64,000 bases of DNA from Halorubrum vacuolatum (GCF_900188065.1 NZ_FZNQ01000004.1:62001-126000), one strand, 5' to 3'. Shown: positions 39,514-49,150, counted from the first letter of the stretch. The notes: generated from the letters alone by a model not told the origin. Numbers and translations are program-made.

Positions 39514-41052
39514 CTACCGGTTGAGCGTGTGGATCGCCTGTCCGAGGGCGTTCTCGGCGGCCTCCATCACCGCCTCCGAGAGCGTCGGATGCGTGTGGGT
39601 CGTCCCCGTCACGTCCTCCAGTGTGGCCCCCATCTCGACGGCGAGGGCGACCTCCGCGATAAGCTCCGACGCCTCCGGGCCGACGATCTGCCCGCCGAGC
39701 ACGAAGCCGGTCCCGTCGTCCGCGACGATCCGAACGAACCCGTCGGTGTGTCCGGTGGTCAGCGCGCGGCCGGAGCCCATGAACGGCATCTCGCCGACGA
39801 CCGGGTCGAACCCCGCTTCCGCCGCCTCCGATTCAGTCATCCCGACGGTGCCGATCTCCGGGTCGGTAAAGACCGCGGCGGGGACCGCCTGTCGGTCGAG
39901 CGCGGCCGGTTCACCCGCGATGGTCTCGGCGGCGACGATCCCTTCAACCGAGGCGACGTGGGCGAGCATCGGCTCGCCGGCGACGTCGCCGACCGCGTGG
40001 ATATGCTCGACGTCGGTCCGGGCGCGATCGTCGGTCTCGATGAAGCCCCGATCGGTCGTCTCGATGCCGGCGCGTTCCAGATCGAGCGTGTCGGTGACGG
40101 GCTGCCGGCCGACGGCGACGAGGATCTTGTCGGCCGCGTAGGTGGACCCGCCGTCGGTATCGTCGACATCGGCGTCCGTGTCGCTGTCCTCGGTCTCCCG
40201 ATCCTCGTCGCCATCGGTACCATCCTCGTCGCCATCGGTACCATCCTCGTCGCCATCGGCACCCTCCTCGACGGGCTCGGTGTGGAGGAGATAGCCGCCG
40301 TCGGCACCCTCCGACCAACCGGTCGCGCCCTCCCCGAAGTGGAACTCGATCCCGAGGTCCTCGGCACGTTTCCGAACCACGCGAGCGATGTCGTCCTCGT
40401 ATGGGCCGAGGATGTCATCGAGCATCTCGATCACCCGAACCTCGGCGCCGAGTTTCGCATAGACCGTCGCGAGCTCCATCCCGATGTAGCCGCCCCCGAC
40501 GATCGCGAGTCGATCCGGAACGGACTCGGCCGCGAGCGCGTCCGCGGAGGTCCAGATGTGGTCCTCGCTGAACGCGAAGCCGGGGATCTCGATCGGCCGC
40601 GACCCGGTCGCGATGATCGCGTGCTCGAAGGAGAGCGACTCCGAGCCCTGACCGTCGCCGCCGTGGGCGACGCGGACCGTGTGTTCGTCGACGAACGACG
40701 CCTCCCCCTCGATGAGGTTCACGCGGTTCGCTTTACAGAGCTTCTCGACGCCGCTCGTGAGTCGATCGACGATCCCGTCCTTCCAGTCGACGGTCTTCGC
40801 GAAGTCGACGGCGGGATCCGCGTGGATCCCCATCGACTCCGCGTTACCCGCCTCGTGGGCCAGGTCCGTCGCCGTGATGAGCGCCTTCGAAGGGATACAG
40901 CCCCGGTTGAGACAGGCGCCGCCGTAGGCGTCCCGTTCGACGAGCGTCGTGTCGAGGCCGCGTTGGGCGGCCCGGATCGCGGCGACGTAGCCGCCCGGCC
41001 CCGCGCCGATCACCAGTACCTCCGTTCCCGTCGTGACGTCTCCGACGACCAT
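39514..41052 (-). CDS. lpdA: Dihydrolipoamide dehydrogenase (E3) with acidic insert
   Basis: FAD disulfide reductase that reoxidises lipoyl groups with NAD+. 512 aa, about 40 longer than usual. LVIGAGPGGYVAAIRAAQRG (FAD), ACLNRGCIPSKALI (redox disulfide, C-x4-C), IVGGGYIGMELATVYAKLGA (NAD), HAVGDVAGEPMLAHVA and the C-terminal THTHPTLSEAV base are intact. Between residues about 262 and 305 sits a strongly acidic insert containing DGDEDGT repeated in tandem. Last gene of the E1a-E1b-E2-E3 operon; 36 nt separate it from E2. Confidence 0.95.
   Translation of the reverse strand: MVVGDVTTGTEVLVIGAGPGGYVAAIRAAQRGLDTTLVERDAYGGACLNRGCIPSKALITATDLAHEAGNAESMGIHADPAVDFAKTVDWKDGIVDRLTSGVEKLCKANRVNLIEGEASFVDEHTVRVAHGGDGQGSESLSFEHAIIATGSRPIEIPGFAFSEDHIWTSADALAAESVPDRLAIVGGGYIGMELATVYAKLGAEVRVIEMLDDILGPYEDDIARVVRKRAEDLGIEFHFGEGATGWSEGADGGYLLHTEPVEEGADGDEDGTDGDEDGTDGDEDRETEDSDTDADVDDTDGGSTYAADKILVAVGRQPVTDTLDLERAGIETTDRGFIETDDRARTDVEHIHAVGDVAGEPMLAHVASVEGIVAAETIAGEPAALDRQAVPAAVFTDPEIGTVGMTESEAAEAGFDPVVGEMPFMGSGRALTTGHTDGFVRIVADDGTGFVLGGQIVGPEASELIAEVALAVEMGATLEDVTGTTHTHPTLSEAVMEAAENALGQAIHTLNR
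40201..40263 (-). repeat. 21-bp tandem repeat inside lpdA
   Basis: Three copies of ATCCTCGTCGCCATCGGTACC (plus-strand reading) at 40201, 40222 and 40243, the last with a change at its end. It is in frame and encodes the acidic heptapeptide repeat DGDEDGT within the E3 insert. Confidence 0.85.
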
Positions 41053-41088
41053 ACTATCGTTCCTCCATCGCTGGGTATTTTTGTGAGT

Positions 41089-42747
41089 TCATTCGGTTAG
41101 CAACAGCAGGGGATTCTCCAAGTGGTCCTGTACCGTGTTCGCGAACGCCGCCGCCTCCGCACCGTCGACGACCCGGTGGTCGATCGACAGCGACAGCGGC
41201 AGCGTCGGGGCCGGGACGACCGTCGATCCGTCCGCCTCATCGAGGAAGCCGCCGTCGACGTCGGCGTGACTGCGGACGACCGGCCGCTCCTCGATCGCGC
41301 CGAGCCCGAGGATCGCCGTCTCCGGGTAGTTGATGATGGGCGTCGCGTACTCGCCGCCGATCGCCCCGAAGTTCGTGAGCGTGAACGTCCCGCCCTTCAT
41401 CTCCGCCGGGGTGATCTCGCGCTCGCGGGCGCGGGCGGCGAGGTCGTTCACCTCGTCGGCCAGCTCGAACAGACCCTTTGTATCCACGTCCCGGACGACG
41501 GGGACCATCAGGCCGGCGTCGGTCGCGACCGCGATCCCGAGGTTGTACTCGCCTTTGATCAGGATCTCCTCGTCCTCCTCGCGAAGTTCGCTGTTCAACT
41601 GCGGGTACGCCTTCAGCCCGGCGACGACCGCCTTCATCACGAACGGCATGTAGGTGAGTTTCACCCCGGCCGCCTCCGCCTTTGGCTTGAGTTCGGCGCG
41701 AGCGTCGACGAGCGCGTCCACCTCCGCCGTGTCGTGATGGGTGACGTGTGGGGCGGTGAACTTCGACTGCTCCATCCGCTTGCCGATCGTCCGGCGGACC
41801 CCACGGTACGGGATCCGGTCGATGACGGTGCCTTCAGGGTCGGCGGCGGTCGCTCCGGCCGTGCAGGCCGCTTCTGCCGCGTCCGTCGCTTCCGCAGCTC
41901 CCGTTACGTCCGTGGGCGGTGCCGACGACGCGTCCGCCTCCGCGTAGGCGCGTACCGCCGCCTCGTCGACGAACGGCTCGCCCTCGCGGGTGCGGTCGGT
42001 CGGCACGTCGTCGACCTCGACGCCGAACTCGCGCGCCAGCTTCCGCGTCGCCGGCGCGGCGAGCGTCCGATCCCGTCCCGCCGGTTCGGTTGCGGTTGCC
42101 CCCGCCGATGCCCCGCCCGCAGCGGCGTCCGAGTCGTCGCCGCCCCCGCGTTTCGTCACCGCGGATCCCCGATCCTCCGATCCGATGTCGATGGGCTTCG
42201 GGGTGGGTGCGTCGTCCGCTTCGTCGTCCGCGGAATCCGTTTCCTCGTCAGCGTACGCGCGAACGTCCGACTCGCCCACCCGGCCACCCGGGCCGCTCCC
42301 GTCGACCGCGGCGAGGTCGACGCCCAGTTCGCGAGCGAGCCGCCGGACCGACGGCGGCGCGAAGGTTCGACCGCCGGGAGCGACGGCGTCCGCATCGTCG
42401 GCAGCGTCGGTGTCGTCGGCTACATCGGTGTCGTCGACCTCGGCCTCGCTCGGCTCGGCGGGACCGTCGTCCGTGTCGGCCGCCGACTCGGGGGCCTCAT
42501 CGTCCTCATCGACGCGGAACGAGATGATCACGTTTCCGACGGGAACGATCTCGCCTTCCTCGGCGAACAGCTCCTCGACGACCCCGTCGTATCGCGAGGG
42601 TACCTCCACGAGGGCCTTGTCCGTCTCGACCTCCGCGACCGGCTGATCCTCCTCGACGCGGTCGCCGGGTTCGACCAACCAGGTGACGAGTTCGCCCTCG
42701 GCGACGCCCTCGCCAACGTCGGGTAATTTGAATTCCTTGATGGCCAT
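41089..42747 (-). CDS. 2-oxoacid dehydrogenase dihydrolipoyl acyltransferase (E2)
   Basis: 552 aa core enzyme. The lipoyl domain at residues 1-77 carries the lipoylated lysine K44 in EVETDKALVEVPS. Two peripheral-subunit-binding domains follow: FAPPSVRRLARELGVDLAAV with GPGGRVGESDVRAYA (about 127-165), and LAAPATRKLAREFGVEVDDV with EGEPFVDEAAVRAYA (about 225-265). The catalytic domain has PHVTHHDTAEVDAL, NFGAIGGEYATPIINYPETA and the active-site SIDHRVVDGAEAA. The linkers are Ala/Asp rich. Two nt separate it from E1b. Substrate: pyruvate or branched-chain 2-oxoacids; haloarchaeal complexes of this type have unresolved specificity. Confidence 0.94.
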   Translation of the reverse strand: MAIKEFKLPDVGEGVAEGELVTWLVEPGDRVEEDQPVAEVETDKALVEVPSRYDGVVEELFAEEGEIVPVGNVIISFRVDEDDEAPESAADTDDGPAEPSEAEVDDTDVADDTDAADDADAVAPGGRTFAPPSVRRLARELGVDLAAVDGSGPGGRVGESDVRAYADEETDSADDEADDAPTPKPIDIGSEDRGSAVTKRGGGDDSDAAAGGASAGATATEPAGRDRTLAAPATRKLAREFGVEVDDVPTDRTREGEPFVDEAAVRAYAEADASSAPPTDVTGAAEATDAAEAACTAGATAADPEGTVIDRIPYRGVRRTIGKRMEQSKFTAPHVTHHDTAEVDALVDARAELKPKAEAAGVKLTYMPFVMKAVVAGLKAYPQLNSELREEDEEILIKGEYNLGIAVATDAGLMVPVVRDVDTKGLFELADEVNDLAARAREREITPAEMKGGTFTLTNFGAIGGEYATPIINYPETAILGLGAIEERPVVRSHADVDGGFLDEADGSTVVPAPTLPLSLSIDHRVVDGAEAAAFANTVQDHLENPLLLLTE

Positions 42748-42749
42748 GA

Positions 42750-43736
42750 TCAGAACTCCACCGCCTCCCTGATACCTTCCTCGATACGTGTCACGCTCGG
42801 GAGGTAGTAGTCCTCCAGCGCGTAGAGCGGATAGGGAACGTCGAAGCCGGTGACGCGCGTGACGGGGGCCTCCTGATACAACAGCGCCTCCTCCTGAATG
42901 ATCGCCGTGATCTCCCCGGCGAGCCCGCCGGTCTTCGGCGCCTCGTGGACGACGACCGCCCGGCCGGTCCGTTTAAACGCGTCGACGATCGCCTCCCGGT
43001 CGAGCGGCGAGACCGTTCGCAGGTCGACCACCTCGGCGTCGATCCCCTCCTCCGTGAGCGACTCCGCGGCTTCGAGCGTCGGGCGGGCCATCGCGCCGTA
43101 GGTGAAGACCGTGACGTCCTCGCCCTCGCGACGGGTGACCGCCTCGCCGATCGGGACGGTGTAATCCTCCTCGGGTACCTCGCCGCGGAACGCCCGATAG
43201 ATGAGCTTCGGTTCGAGGAAGATGACGGGATCCGGGTCACGGATCGCCGAGATGAGGAGACCCTTGGTGTCGTACGGGGTCGACGGCATCACGACTTTCA
43301 ACCCTGCCTCGTGGACGTAGAACGCCTCCTTCGATTCGGAGTGGTGTTCGGGTGCCCGGATACCCCCGCCGTAGGGCGCACGGAGCGTCATCGGGAGGGT
43401 GAACCGACCGCGGCTGCGCGCGCGGAAGCGGGCCATGTGTGAGACGATCTGGTCGTAGCTCGGGTACATAAAGCCGGAGAACTGGATCTCCGGAACCGGC
43501 CGCATTCCCATCGCGGCCATCCCGACCGCACAGCCGACGATCCCCGATTCCGCAAGTGGTGTGTCGACCACGCGGTCACCGCCGAACTCCTCGAACAACC
43601 CTTCCGTCGCCCGGAAGACGCCGCCGTTTTTGCCGACGTCCTGTCCGAGGACGATCACCTCCTCGTCCAATTGCATCTCCGTATATAACGCGTCCCGGAC
43701 CGCCTGTACCAGCGTCAGGTTCTGTGTCTCGCTCAT
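42750..43736 (-). CDS. 2-oxoacid dehydrogenase E1 component, beta subunit
   Basis: 328 aa. NLTLVQAVRDALYTEMQLDE, VFRATEGLFEEFGGDRVVDT, PLAESGIVGCAVGMAAMGMR, PEIQFSGFMYPSYDQIVSHM and APYGGGIRAPEHHSESKEAF are canonical E1b blocks forming the thiamine diphosphate site with the alpha subunit. DLRTVSPLDREAIV and VVHEAPKTGGLAGEI mark the C-terminal transketolase fold. Its ATG directly follows the E1a stop and it ends two nt before E2. Confidence 0.95.
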   Translation of the reverse strand: MSETQNLTLVQAVRDALYTEMQLDEEVIVLGQDVGKNGGVFRATEGLFEEFGGDRVVDTPLAESGIVGCAVGMAAMGMRPVPEIQFSGFMYPSYDQIVSHMARFRARSRGRFTLPMTLRAPYGGGIRAPEHHSESKEAFYVHEAGLKVVMPSTPYDTKGLLISAIRDPDPVIFLEPKLIYRAFRGEVPEEDYTVPIGEAVTRREGEDVTVFTYGAMARPTLEAAESLTEEGIDAEVVDLRTVSPLDREAIVDAFKRTGRAVVVHEAPKTGGLAGEITAIIQEEALLYQEAPVTRVTGFDVPYPLYALEDYYLPSVTRIEEGIREAVEF

Positions 43737-44882
43737 TTATTCCTCCAGGAAGGCCGCATCGCCGTGTTTTTCGCGAAGCGCTTCGAGCGCCTCGAACTGT
43801 CGTTCCAGCTCAGTAGGGAGCGCAGCGTACGCGTGTTCGAACAGCTCACGGGGTTCCGGTCGCACCATCGACTCCGCCTCGTCGATCGCCGCCGCCACTT
43901 GCGCTTCGACGTCCGATTCGATCGAGGCGACCCGCCCGTCATCGAGGATCCCTTCGGTTCGGAGATACGACTCCAGCCGCGGGATGGGGTCCTTCCGTCG
44001 CCACGTTTCGACCTCGTCGTCGTCGCGGTAGACGGTCGGGTCGTCGGCGGTCGTGTGTGCGCCGAACCGGTACTGGACCGCCTCGATGAGCGTCGGCCGC
44101 GGGCGGTCTGGATCGGGGTCGCGGGCCTTCTCGACGGCCGCCTTCGTCACGGCGTAGACCGCGAGCGGGTCCATCCCGTCGACCTGTACCCCATCGATCC
44201 CGTACGCCTCCGCCTTCTGTGCGAGGGTCTCGCTCCGGGTCTGGCGCTCCCGTGGCACCGAGATCGCCCACTGGTTGTTGTTACAGAAGAAGACGTTCGG
44301 GGTGTCGAAGACGCCCGCGAAGTTCACGCCCTCGTGGAAGTCGCCCTCGCTCGTCGCGCCGTCACCGAAATAACAGCAGACGACGGCATCCTCGTCCCGA
44401 AGTTTCGACGCCCACGCCGCCCCCATCGCGTGCGGCACCTGCGAGGCGATGGGCACCGCGACGGGCAAGACGTTCACGTCCTCCGGCGCCCGGTTGCCGT
44501 CCTCGTGGCCCATCCAGTAGAGGAGCGTCTGGGTGAGCGGGATCCCGCGGACGAGCGCGGCGGCGTGCTCGCGGTAGGAGGGAACGATCCAGTCGTCCGC
44601 ACCGAGCGCGTACGCGGATCCCACCTGTGCGGCCTCCTGCCCCGACAACGGCGGGTACGTCCCCATCCGTCCCTGTCGCTGCAGGCTCACCGCCCGGCCG
44701 TCGAAGTGACGGGCGATCCGCATATACCGGTACACCGCGAGGAGGTCGGACTCCTCAAGGTCGGGGACGTCGCCGACGACCGCCCCGTGCTCATCGAGTA
44801 CGCGGACCGGATCGTCGTACGGTCTCTCAAAGACGTTCACGGTCGCACCCTCCGGTTCATACCCGAAAAGTCCGAGTCCCAC
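43737..44882 (-). CDS. 2-oxoacid dehydrogenase E1 component, alpha subunit
   Basis: 381 aa, thiamine diphosphate dependent decarboxylase. RMGTYPPLSGQEAAQVGSAY, VPSYREHAAALVRGIPLTQT, MGHEDGNRAPEDVNVLPVAV, and the ThDP motif CCYFGDGATSEGDFHEGVNF ... FFCNNNQWAISVP (GDG-x...-NN) are present. A GTG at 44880-44882 is the likely start, since no ATG precedes the conserved part and a GTAAAC run lies 24-29 nt upstream; GTG at 44840 is an alternative. First gene of the operon. The 297-nt region to thrB is AT-rich (44885-45035) and holds its promoter but no ORF. Confidence 0.92.
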   Translation of the reverse strand: MGLGLFGYEPEGATVNVFERPYDDPVRVLDEHGAVVGDVPDLEESDLLAVYRYMRIARHFDGRAVSLQRQGRMGTYPPLSGQEAAQVGSAYALGADDWIVPSYREHAAALVRGIPLTQTLLYWMGHEDGNRAPEDVNVLPVAVPIASQVPHAMGAAWASKLRDEDAVVCCYFGDGATSEGDFHEGVNFAGVFDTPNVFFCNNNQWAISVPRERQTRSETLAQKAEAYGIDGVQVDGMDPLAVYAVTKAAVEKARDPDPDRPRPTLIEAVQYRFGAHTTADDPTVYRDDDEVETWRRKDPIPRLESYLRTEGILDDGRVASIESDVEAQVAAAIDEAESMVRPEPRELFEHAYAALPTELERQFEALEALREKHGDAAFLEE

Positions 44883-45179
44883 CTAATAGTGTTTTCGTTG
44901 GAGGTTTACGATAGCCAAAAATACGGCCATTCGAGATAAATACGTCCATAACGATGTTTGAAAACTGAACAAATTTAGGTTCTATGGGAGCACAGCGGCA
45001 ATATTTTCGGAACGATCGTGATTTTTCCAAACAGTAGTGGGCAAAGGGCACGCTTTCACGGCGGATCGACGGCTGGACCGTCACCCGCTCACGTCTCCTG
45101 TTCGTTTCCACCCGTTCACGCCCGTGATCGACGGGCCCGGATCCCGCTGCTTTTTGAGTCCTGCCGTCCACCGACGCAC

Positions 45180-46061
45180 ATGATCACGGTACGGGCACCG
45201 GCGACGAGCGCCAACCTCGGGAGCGGCTTCGACGTCTTCGGGGCCGCGCTCTCGCGCCCGGCCGATGTCGTGACGGTCGAGAAGGCCGACCGGACGACCA
45301 TCGAGGTGACCGGCGTCGGCGCGCAGTACATCCCGGAGGACCCCGAGAAGAACACGGTCGGCGCGGTCGTCGAGGCGCTCGATGCGCCCGCCCACATCCA
45401 CATCGACAAGGGCGTTCGGCCGGCCTCCGGGCTCGGCTCCTCGGCCGCCAGCGCCGCGGGCGCGGCGGTCGCGCTCAACCGGCTGTATGACCGCGGGCTC
45501 TCACGAACCGAACTCGTCCCGATCGCGGCGGAGGGCGAGGTCGTCGTCTCCGGGGTCGCCCACGCCGACAACGTCGCGCCGTCGATCCTCGGCGGCTTCA
45601 CGATCACGAGCACACACGGCACCCGCGCGGTGAGCGCGGACGTTCCGCTCGTCGCCTGTCTCCCCGACGTGGCTGTCTCGACGCGTGATGCCCGGCGTGT
45701 CGTCCCCGATACCGCGCCGATGGAGGCGCTCGTCGAGACCGTCGGCAACGCCGCCACCCTGACCGTCGGCATGTGTCGTTCCGACCCGGACCTCGTCGGC
45801 GCCGGCATGGACGATCCCGTCGTCACACCCGAACGCGCGCGGCTCATCACCGGCTACGACGACGTCCGCGAGGCCGCCTTTGCGGCGGGCGCGACCGGGG
45901 TTACCGTCAGCGGCGCGGGCCCCGCGGTCATCGCCGCGTGTCGCGATGGCGACCGCCGCCGGGTTGCCGCCGCGATGCTCGACGGCTTCGCGGACGCCGG
46001 CATCGACGCCCGTGCCTACCAAACGCGGATCGGCGAGGGGACGACGGTGCTCCGCGGGTGA
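45180..46061 (+). CDS. thrB: Homoserine kinase
   Basis: GHMP kinase that phosphorylates homoserine in threonine synthesis. 293 aa. VRAPATSANLGSGFDVFGAA is the N-terminal signature, RPASGLGSSAASAAGAAVAL the ATP loop, and GVTVSGAGPAVIAACRDGD the third GHMP motif. The start ATG at 45180 matches family length and lies about 27 nt after a GCTTTTTGAG box; the longer frame from 45018 is not needed. Monocistronic, convergent with pdxS. Confidence 0.95.
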   Translation: MITVRAPATSANLGSGFDVFGAALSRPADVVTVEKADRTTIEVTGVGAQYIPEDPEKNTVGAVVEALDAPAHIHIDKGVRPASGLGSSAASAAGAAVALNRLYDRGLSRTELVPIAAEGEVVVSGVAHADNVAPSILGGFTITSTHGTRAVSADVPLVACLPDVAVSTRDARRVVPDTAPMEALVETVGNAATLTVGMCRSDPDLVGAGMDDPVVTPERARLITGYDDVREAAFAAGATGVTVSGAGPAVIAACRDGDRRRVAAAMLDGFADAGIDARAYQTRIGEGTTVLRG

Positions 46062-46091
46062 GTACGTACTCAAAAGTTCGTCGTGTCGGCG

Positions 46092-47000
46092 CTAGACGCC
46101 GCGGCTCTGAAGCCGTTCCTCCTCGGGGATCGAGTCGTTCGACTGTCCCTTCATGCCCTTGCCGATGCCGGTGGCGATGGCGGCGAGCTCGTCGGGGTCG
46201 TCCCAGTTGTTCACCGCCTCGACGATGGCGTTGCCCATCTCGACGGGGTCCTCCGCGCCGAAGATACCGGAGCCGACGAAGATGCCGTCACAGCCGTGAT
46301 ACATCATGAGCGCGGCGTCGGCGGGCGTCGCGATCCCGCCCGCAGCGAAGTTGACCACGGGGAGGCGACCGGCCTCGGCCGTCTCGTGGACCAGTTCGCG
46401 TGGCGCACCGTGATCACGGGCCCACTTCTCGCGCTCCTCGTGGTTGAGGCCGGTGAGGGTGCGGATCTGGTGTTTGATCGTCCGCTGGTGTTTCACCGCC
46501 TGATTCACGTCGCCCGTTCCGGCCTCACCCTTCGTCCGGATCATCGCCGCGCCCTCGTTGATGCGCCGCAGCGCCTCGGGAAGGTTACGCGCCCCGCAGA
46601 CGAACGGGGAGGTGAAGGCCCGCTTGTCGATGTGATACTCGTCGTCGGCGGGCGTGAGCACCTCCGACTCGTCGATCATGTCGACGCCGAGCGCCTCCAG
46701 GATCTCGGCCTCCTTGCGGTGGCCGATCCGCGATTTGCCCATCACGGGGATGGAGACCTCGTCGATGATCTCGGTCACGTTCGTCGGGTCGGGCATGCGG
46801 GCGACACCGCCGCGTTTGCGGATGTCCGCCGGAACGGCCTCAAGCGCCATCACCGCGACGGCTCCGGCATCCTCCGCGATCCGGGCCTGCTCGCGGGTGA
46901 CGACGTCCATGATCACCCCGCCTTTTTGCATCCGGGCGAAGCCGCGTTTTATCAGCTCGGTGCCGTGTTTCAGCTCCTCCAGATCCGTGGCCTCTGGCAT
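46092..47000 (-). CDS. pdxS: Pyridoxal 5'-phosphate synthase lyase subunit
   Basis: 302-aa (beta/alpha)8 barrel that makes PLP from ribose 5-phosphate, glyceraldehyde 3-phosphate and ammonia. [59 protein letters not shown] and [20 protein letters not shown] are near-invariant family blocks containing both catalytic lysines. The ATG at 46998-47000 removes a 34-codon upstream extension not present in homologues. The glutaminase partner pdxT is not in the window. Confidence 0.97.
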   Translation of the reverse strand: MPEATDLEELKHGTELIKRGFARMQKGGVIMDVVTREQARIAEDAGAVAVMALEAVPADIRKRGGVARMPDPTNVTEIIDEVSIPVMGKSRIGHRKEAEILEALGVDMIDESEVLTPADDEYHIDKRAFTSPFVCGARNLPEALRRINEGAAMIRTKGEAGTGDVNQAVKHQRTIKHQIRTLTGLNHEEREKWARDHGAPRELVHETAEAGRLPVVNFAAGGIATPADAALMMYHGCDGIFVGSGIFGAEDPVEMGNAIVEAVNNWDDPDELAAIATGIGKGMKGQSNDSIPEEERLQSRGV

Positions 47001-47166
47001 GGAAATCTCTAGGGCTGGCGCACACTTAACGGGTCGCTTTCGGCCCGTTTCTCCCGTCGTTGACGATCCGTTCACCCCGCGGTTTTTGGCCCGTGCTTCC
47101 AACCGCCTTCAACCCGTCTCCCCGCCGCTTCGGCCCGTTCCTCCGGCCGGCCATTTTCCCCCCGAC

Positions 47167-49032
47167 TCACGACGGTCCATCCGTGGGGAACGGGGTGCCG
47201 ACCGGCGTCGAGCCGTCGACGAGATCGGCCAGCCCGAGGCCGGCGACCGTCGCCGCCGTCGGCAACCCGTCCGGGCCCCATCCCCGGGCGCGGTAGTACG
47301 CCGTTAATAGCTCCTCGAAGGCCGCCGGATCGATCCGACTCCCGGCGGCGGGGCCGTTCGCGATCGGCTCCGAGAGGACCGCCGGTAGCCGGTCGTCGGT
47401 CCGGTCCGCGCCTTCGCGGGCGTTAAACAGGCGAACGAGCGTCCAGATCCGTTCACCGCACTCGGCGAGCCCTGCCGGGGTCTGCGGGAGGTCGCCGCCG
47501 GTCGTCCCGACGTGTGCCGCCATGAACGACGCCCCGTAGTCGTCCCAGAGCGTTTCGCCGGCGAAGTCGTCGGCGACGAGGCTCCAGAGGACCGAGCGGG
47601 TGTCCTGTGCAGCGATCACCGCCTCGACCCGGTCGTCGTCGTCCCACGCGGCGAAGACCTCCGCCTCGATCGGCCTCGCGCGCCGATGACAGCCGCCGCG
47701 ATCGCTCGTCGCGTACGCGAGCGCCATCCCGACCGCGACCCGCGGGTCGTACCCCGGAAGCGACATCGATTTCATCGTGGGGACGCCGTCGTAGCCGACC
47801 CGATCGGCGGCGGCCTCCACGCCCTCACGCAGCGCGCACACGAGGTCGGCGACCCCGTCGTCCACGTCGCGCTCGTCCCAGCCGATCCCGGCGATCGCCG
47901 TCACGAGGTCGCGTGCCGCCTCCGGGTCGCCGAACGTCACGTCCTCGATCCGGGTGCCGCCGGGTAGTCTTCCAGTCACATCGAGTTCGCCTGCCTCGTT
48001 TGCGCGGGCGACCCACGCCACGGCGGTTCCCGCTTCGATCACGTCGAGTCCGAGCCGATCACAGCGGCCGCCGAGCGTCGCGACCGCATCGAAGTCGTCG
48101 AGGCCGAGGCCCGCGCCGAAGGTCATCTGGGTCGCCCCGCGTGGGACGGTCTCGCCCGACTCCGTCTCGACCCGAAACCCGCCCGGTACGGATTCGTCGG
48201 GGTTCTCCCGCTCGGATGCGGCCGCGCGGGCGGCGTCGATACCGATCCCGTCGATCCCCTCGAAGCGCCCCCGCTGCCATCCCTCCGTCGCCAGCGCGCC
48301 CACGGTGTCGGCAAAATCGGCCGATTCGAGGGTCTCGGCGGCGCGCTGCCAGCGCCCCACGTCCTCCTCGGCGTATCGCTCCGTCGCCGCCTCCCGAAGC
48401 GCGGCGAGTTCGGCCGTCGGCGGCTCGGCCGTCGGCCCGCGCGCGAGCACCGCCTTGAGCCCCTTCGCGCCCATAACGGCACCCGCGCCGCCACGTCCGG
48501 CGTGGTGCTCGCCGCCGTCGCTGGCGATGGTCGCGTAGCGGACACCGGCCTCGCCGGCTGGACCCACACAGGCGACCGCCGCGTCCGGGTGGGCGTTCGC
48601 GGTCTCGGCCGCGTCCGCGCCCCATGTCCCCGCCGCGAGGATCCGCCCGTTCCCGTCTTCGATCTCGATCCGGACGGGATCCTCGGCGGCCCCGGTGACG
48701 AGCAGGCCGAGGCAGTCATCGAGGCTGCCGGCCAGTCGGGAGGCGAACGCACCGCCCGCATACGAGTCGAGGAACAGGCCGGTGAGCGGCGATTTCGTCA
48801 CCGCGGCGTACCGCAGTTCGCCCGGGAGCGATCCGGAGAGCGGGCCGACGAAGAACCCGAGCAGGTTCTCTGCGCCGAGCGGATCGACGCCGGCGTCGAG
48901 TTCCGCATAGAGATAGCGTGCGCCGAGTCCCTTGCCGCCGAGGTATCGTCGCCGCCATCGCTCCGGGACACGCTCACGCGTGACCGTGCCCGTGGAGAGA
49001 TCGGCCCGCAGCACGTGAGTCCGGTCAGTCAT
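47167..49032 (-). CDS. Aldehyde:ferredoxin oxidoreductase-family protein lacking Fe-S cysteines
   Basis: 621 aa, homologous along its length to tungsten-pterin AORs. Domain 1 has GGKGLGARYLYAELD, PLSGSLPGELRYAAVTKSPL and GRGGAGAVMGAKGLKAVLAR, which bind pterin. Domain 2/3 keeps ATLGGRCDRLGLDVIEAGTA and YATSDRGGCHRRARP. However, the CxxCxxxC segment that should precede domain 2 is absent (the region reads ERENPDESVPGGF), and the fourth ligand position near SVLWSLVADDFAG has no cysteine. No [4Fe-4S] cluster can form by the standard mode. It is divergent from mobA, which supports a molybdo/tungsto-cofactor role. It may be a non-redox or altered-acceptor family member. Confidence 0.82.
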   Translation of the reverse strand: MTDRTHVLRADLSTGTVTRERVPERWRRRYLGGKGLGARYLYAELDAGVDPLGAENLLGFFVGPLSGSLPGELRYAAVTKSPLTGLFLDSYAGGAFASRLAGSLDDCLGLLVTGAAEDPVRIEIEDGNGRILAAGTWGADAAETANAHPDAAVACVGPAGEAGVRYATIASDGGEHHAGRGGAGAVMGAKGLKAVLARGPTAEPPTAELAALREAATERYAEEDVGRWQRAAETLESADFADTVGALATEGWQRGRFEGIDGIGIDAARAAASERENPDESVPGGFRVETESGETVPRGATQMTFGAGLGLDDFDAVATLGGRCDRLGLDVIEAGTAVAWVARANEAGELDVTGRLPGGTRIEDVTFGDPEAARDLVTAIAGIGWDERDVDDGVADLVCALREGVEAAADRVGYDGVPTMKSMSLPGYDPRVAVGMALAYATSDRGGCHRRARPIEAEVFAAWDDDDRVEAVIAAQDTRSVLWSLVADDFAGETLWDDYGASFMAAHVGTTGGDLPQTPAGLAECGERIWTLVRLFNAREGADRTDDRLPAVLSEPIANGPAAGSRIDPAAFEELLTAYYRARGWGPDGLPTAATVAGLGLADLVDGSTPVGTPFPTDGPS

Positions 49033-49150
49033 TCGGTGTCACGGAGTTACGCGGGCTGACGTATATGCTGTCGGGTCGGACGGGTGGGTGCGCTCGACCG
49101 ATCTCCGGGCGACCACAAACGCGAAGCCCCTGCGCTGAGACATATCGACC

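Noticed and set aside
39493-41100. Long plus-strand ORF antisense to lpdA
   Set aside because: Shadow frame; all E3 motifs are on the minus strand.
41122-42726. Long plus-strand ORF antisense to E2
   Set aside because: GC-rich shadow frame with Arg-rich, domain-less translation; the minus strand encodes a full E2.
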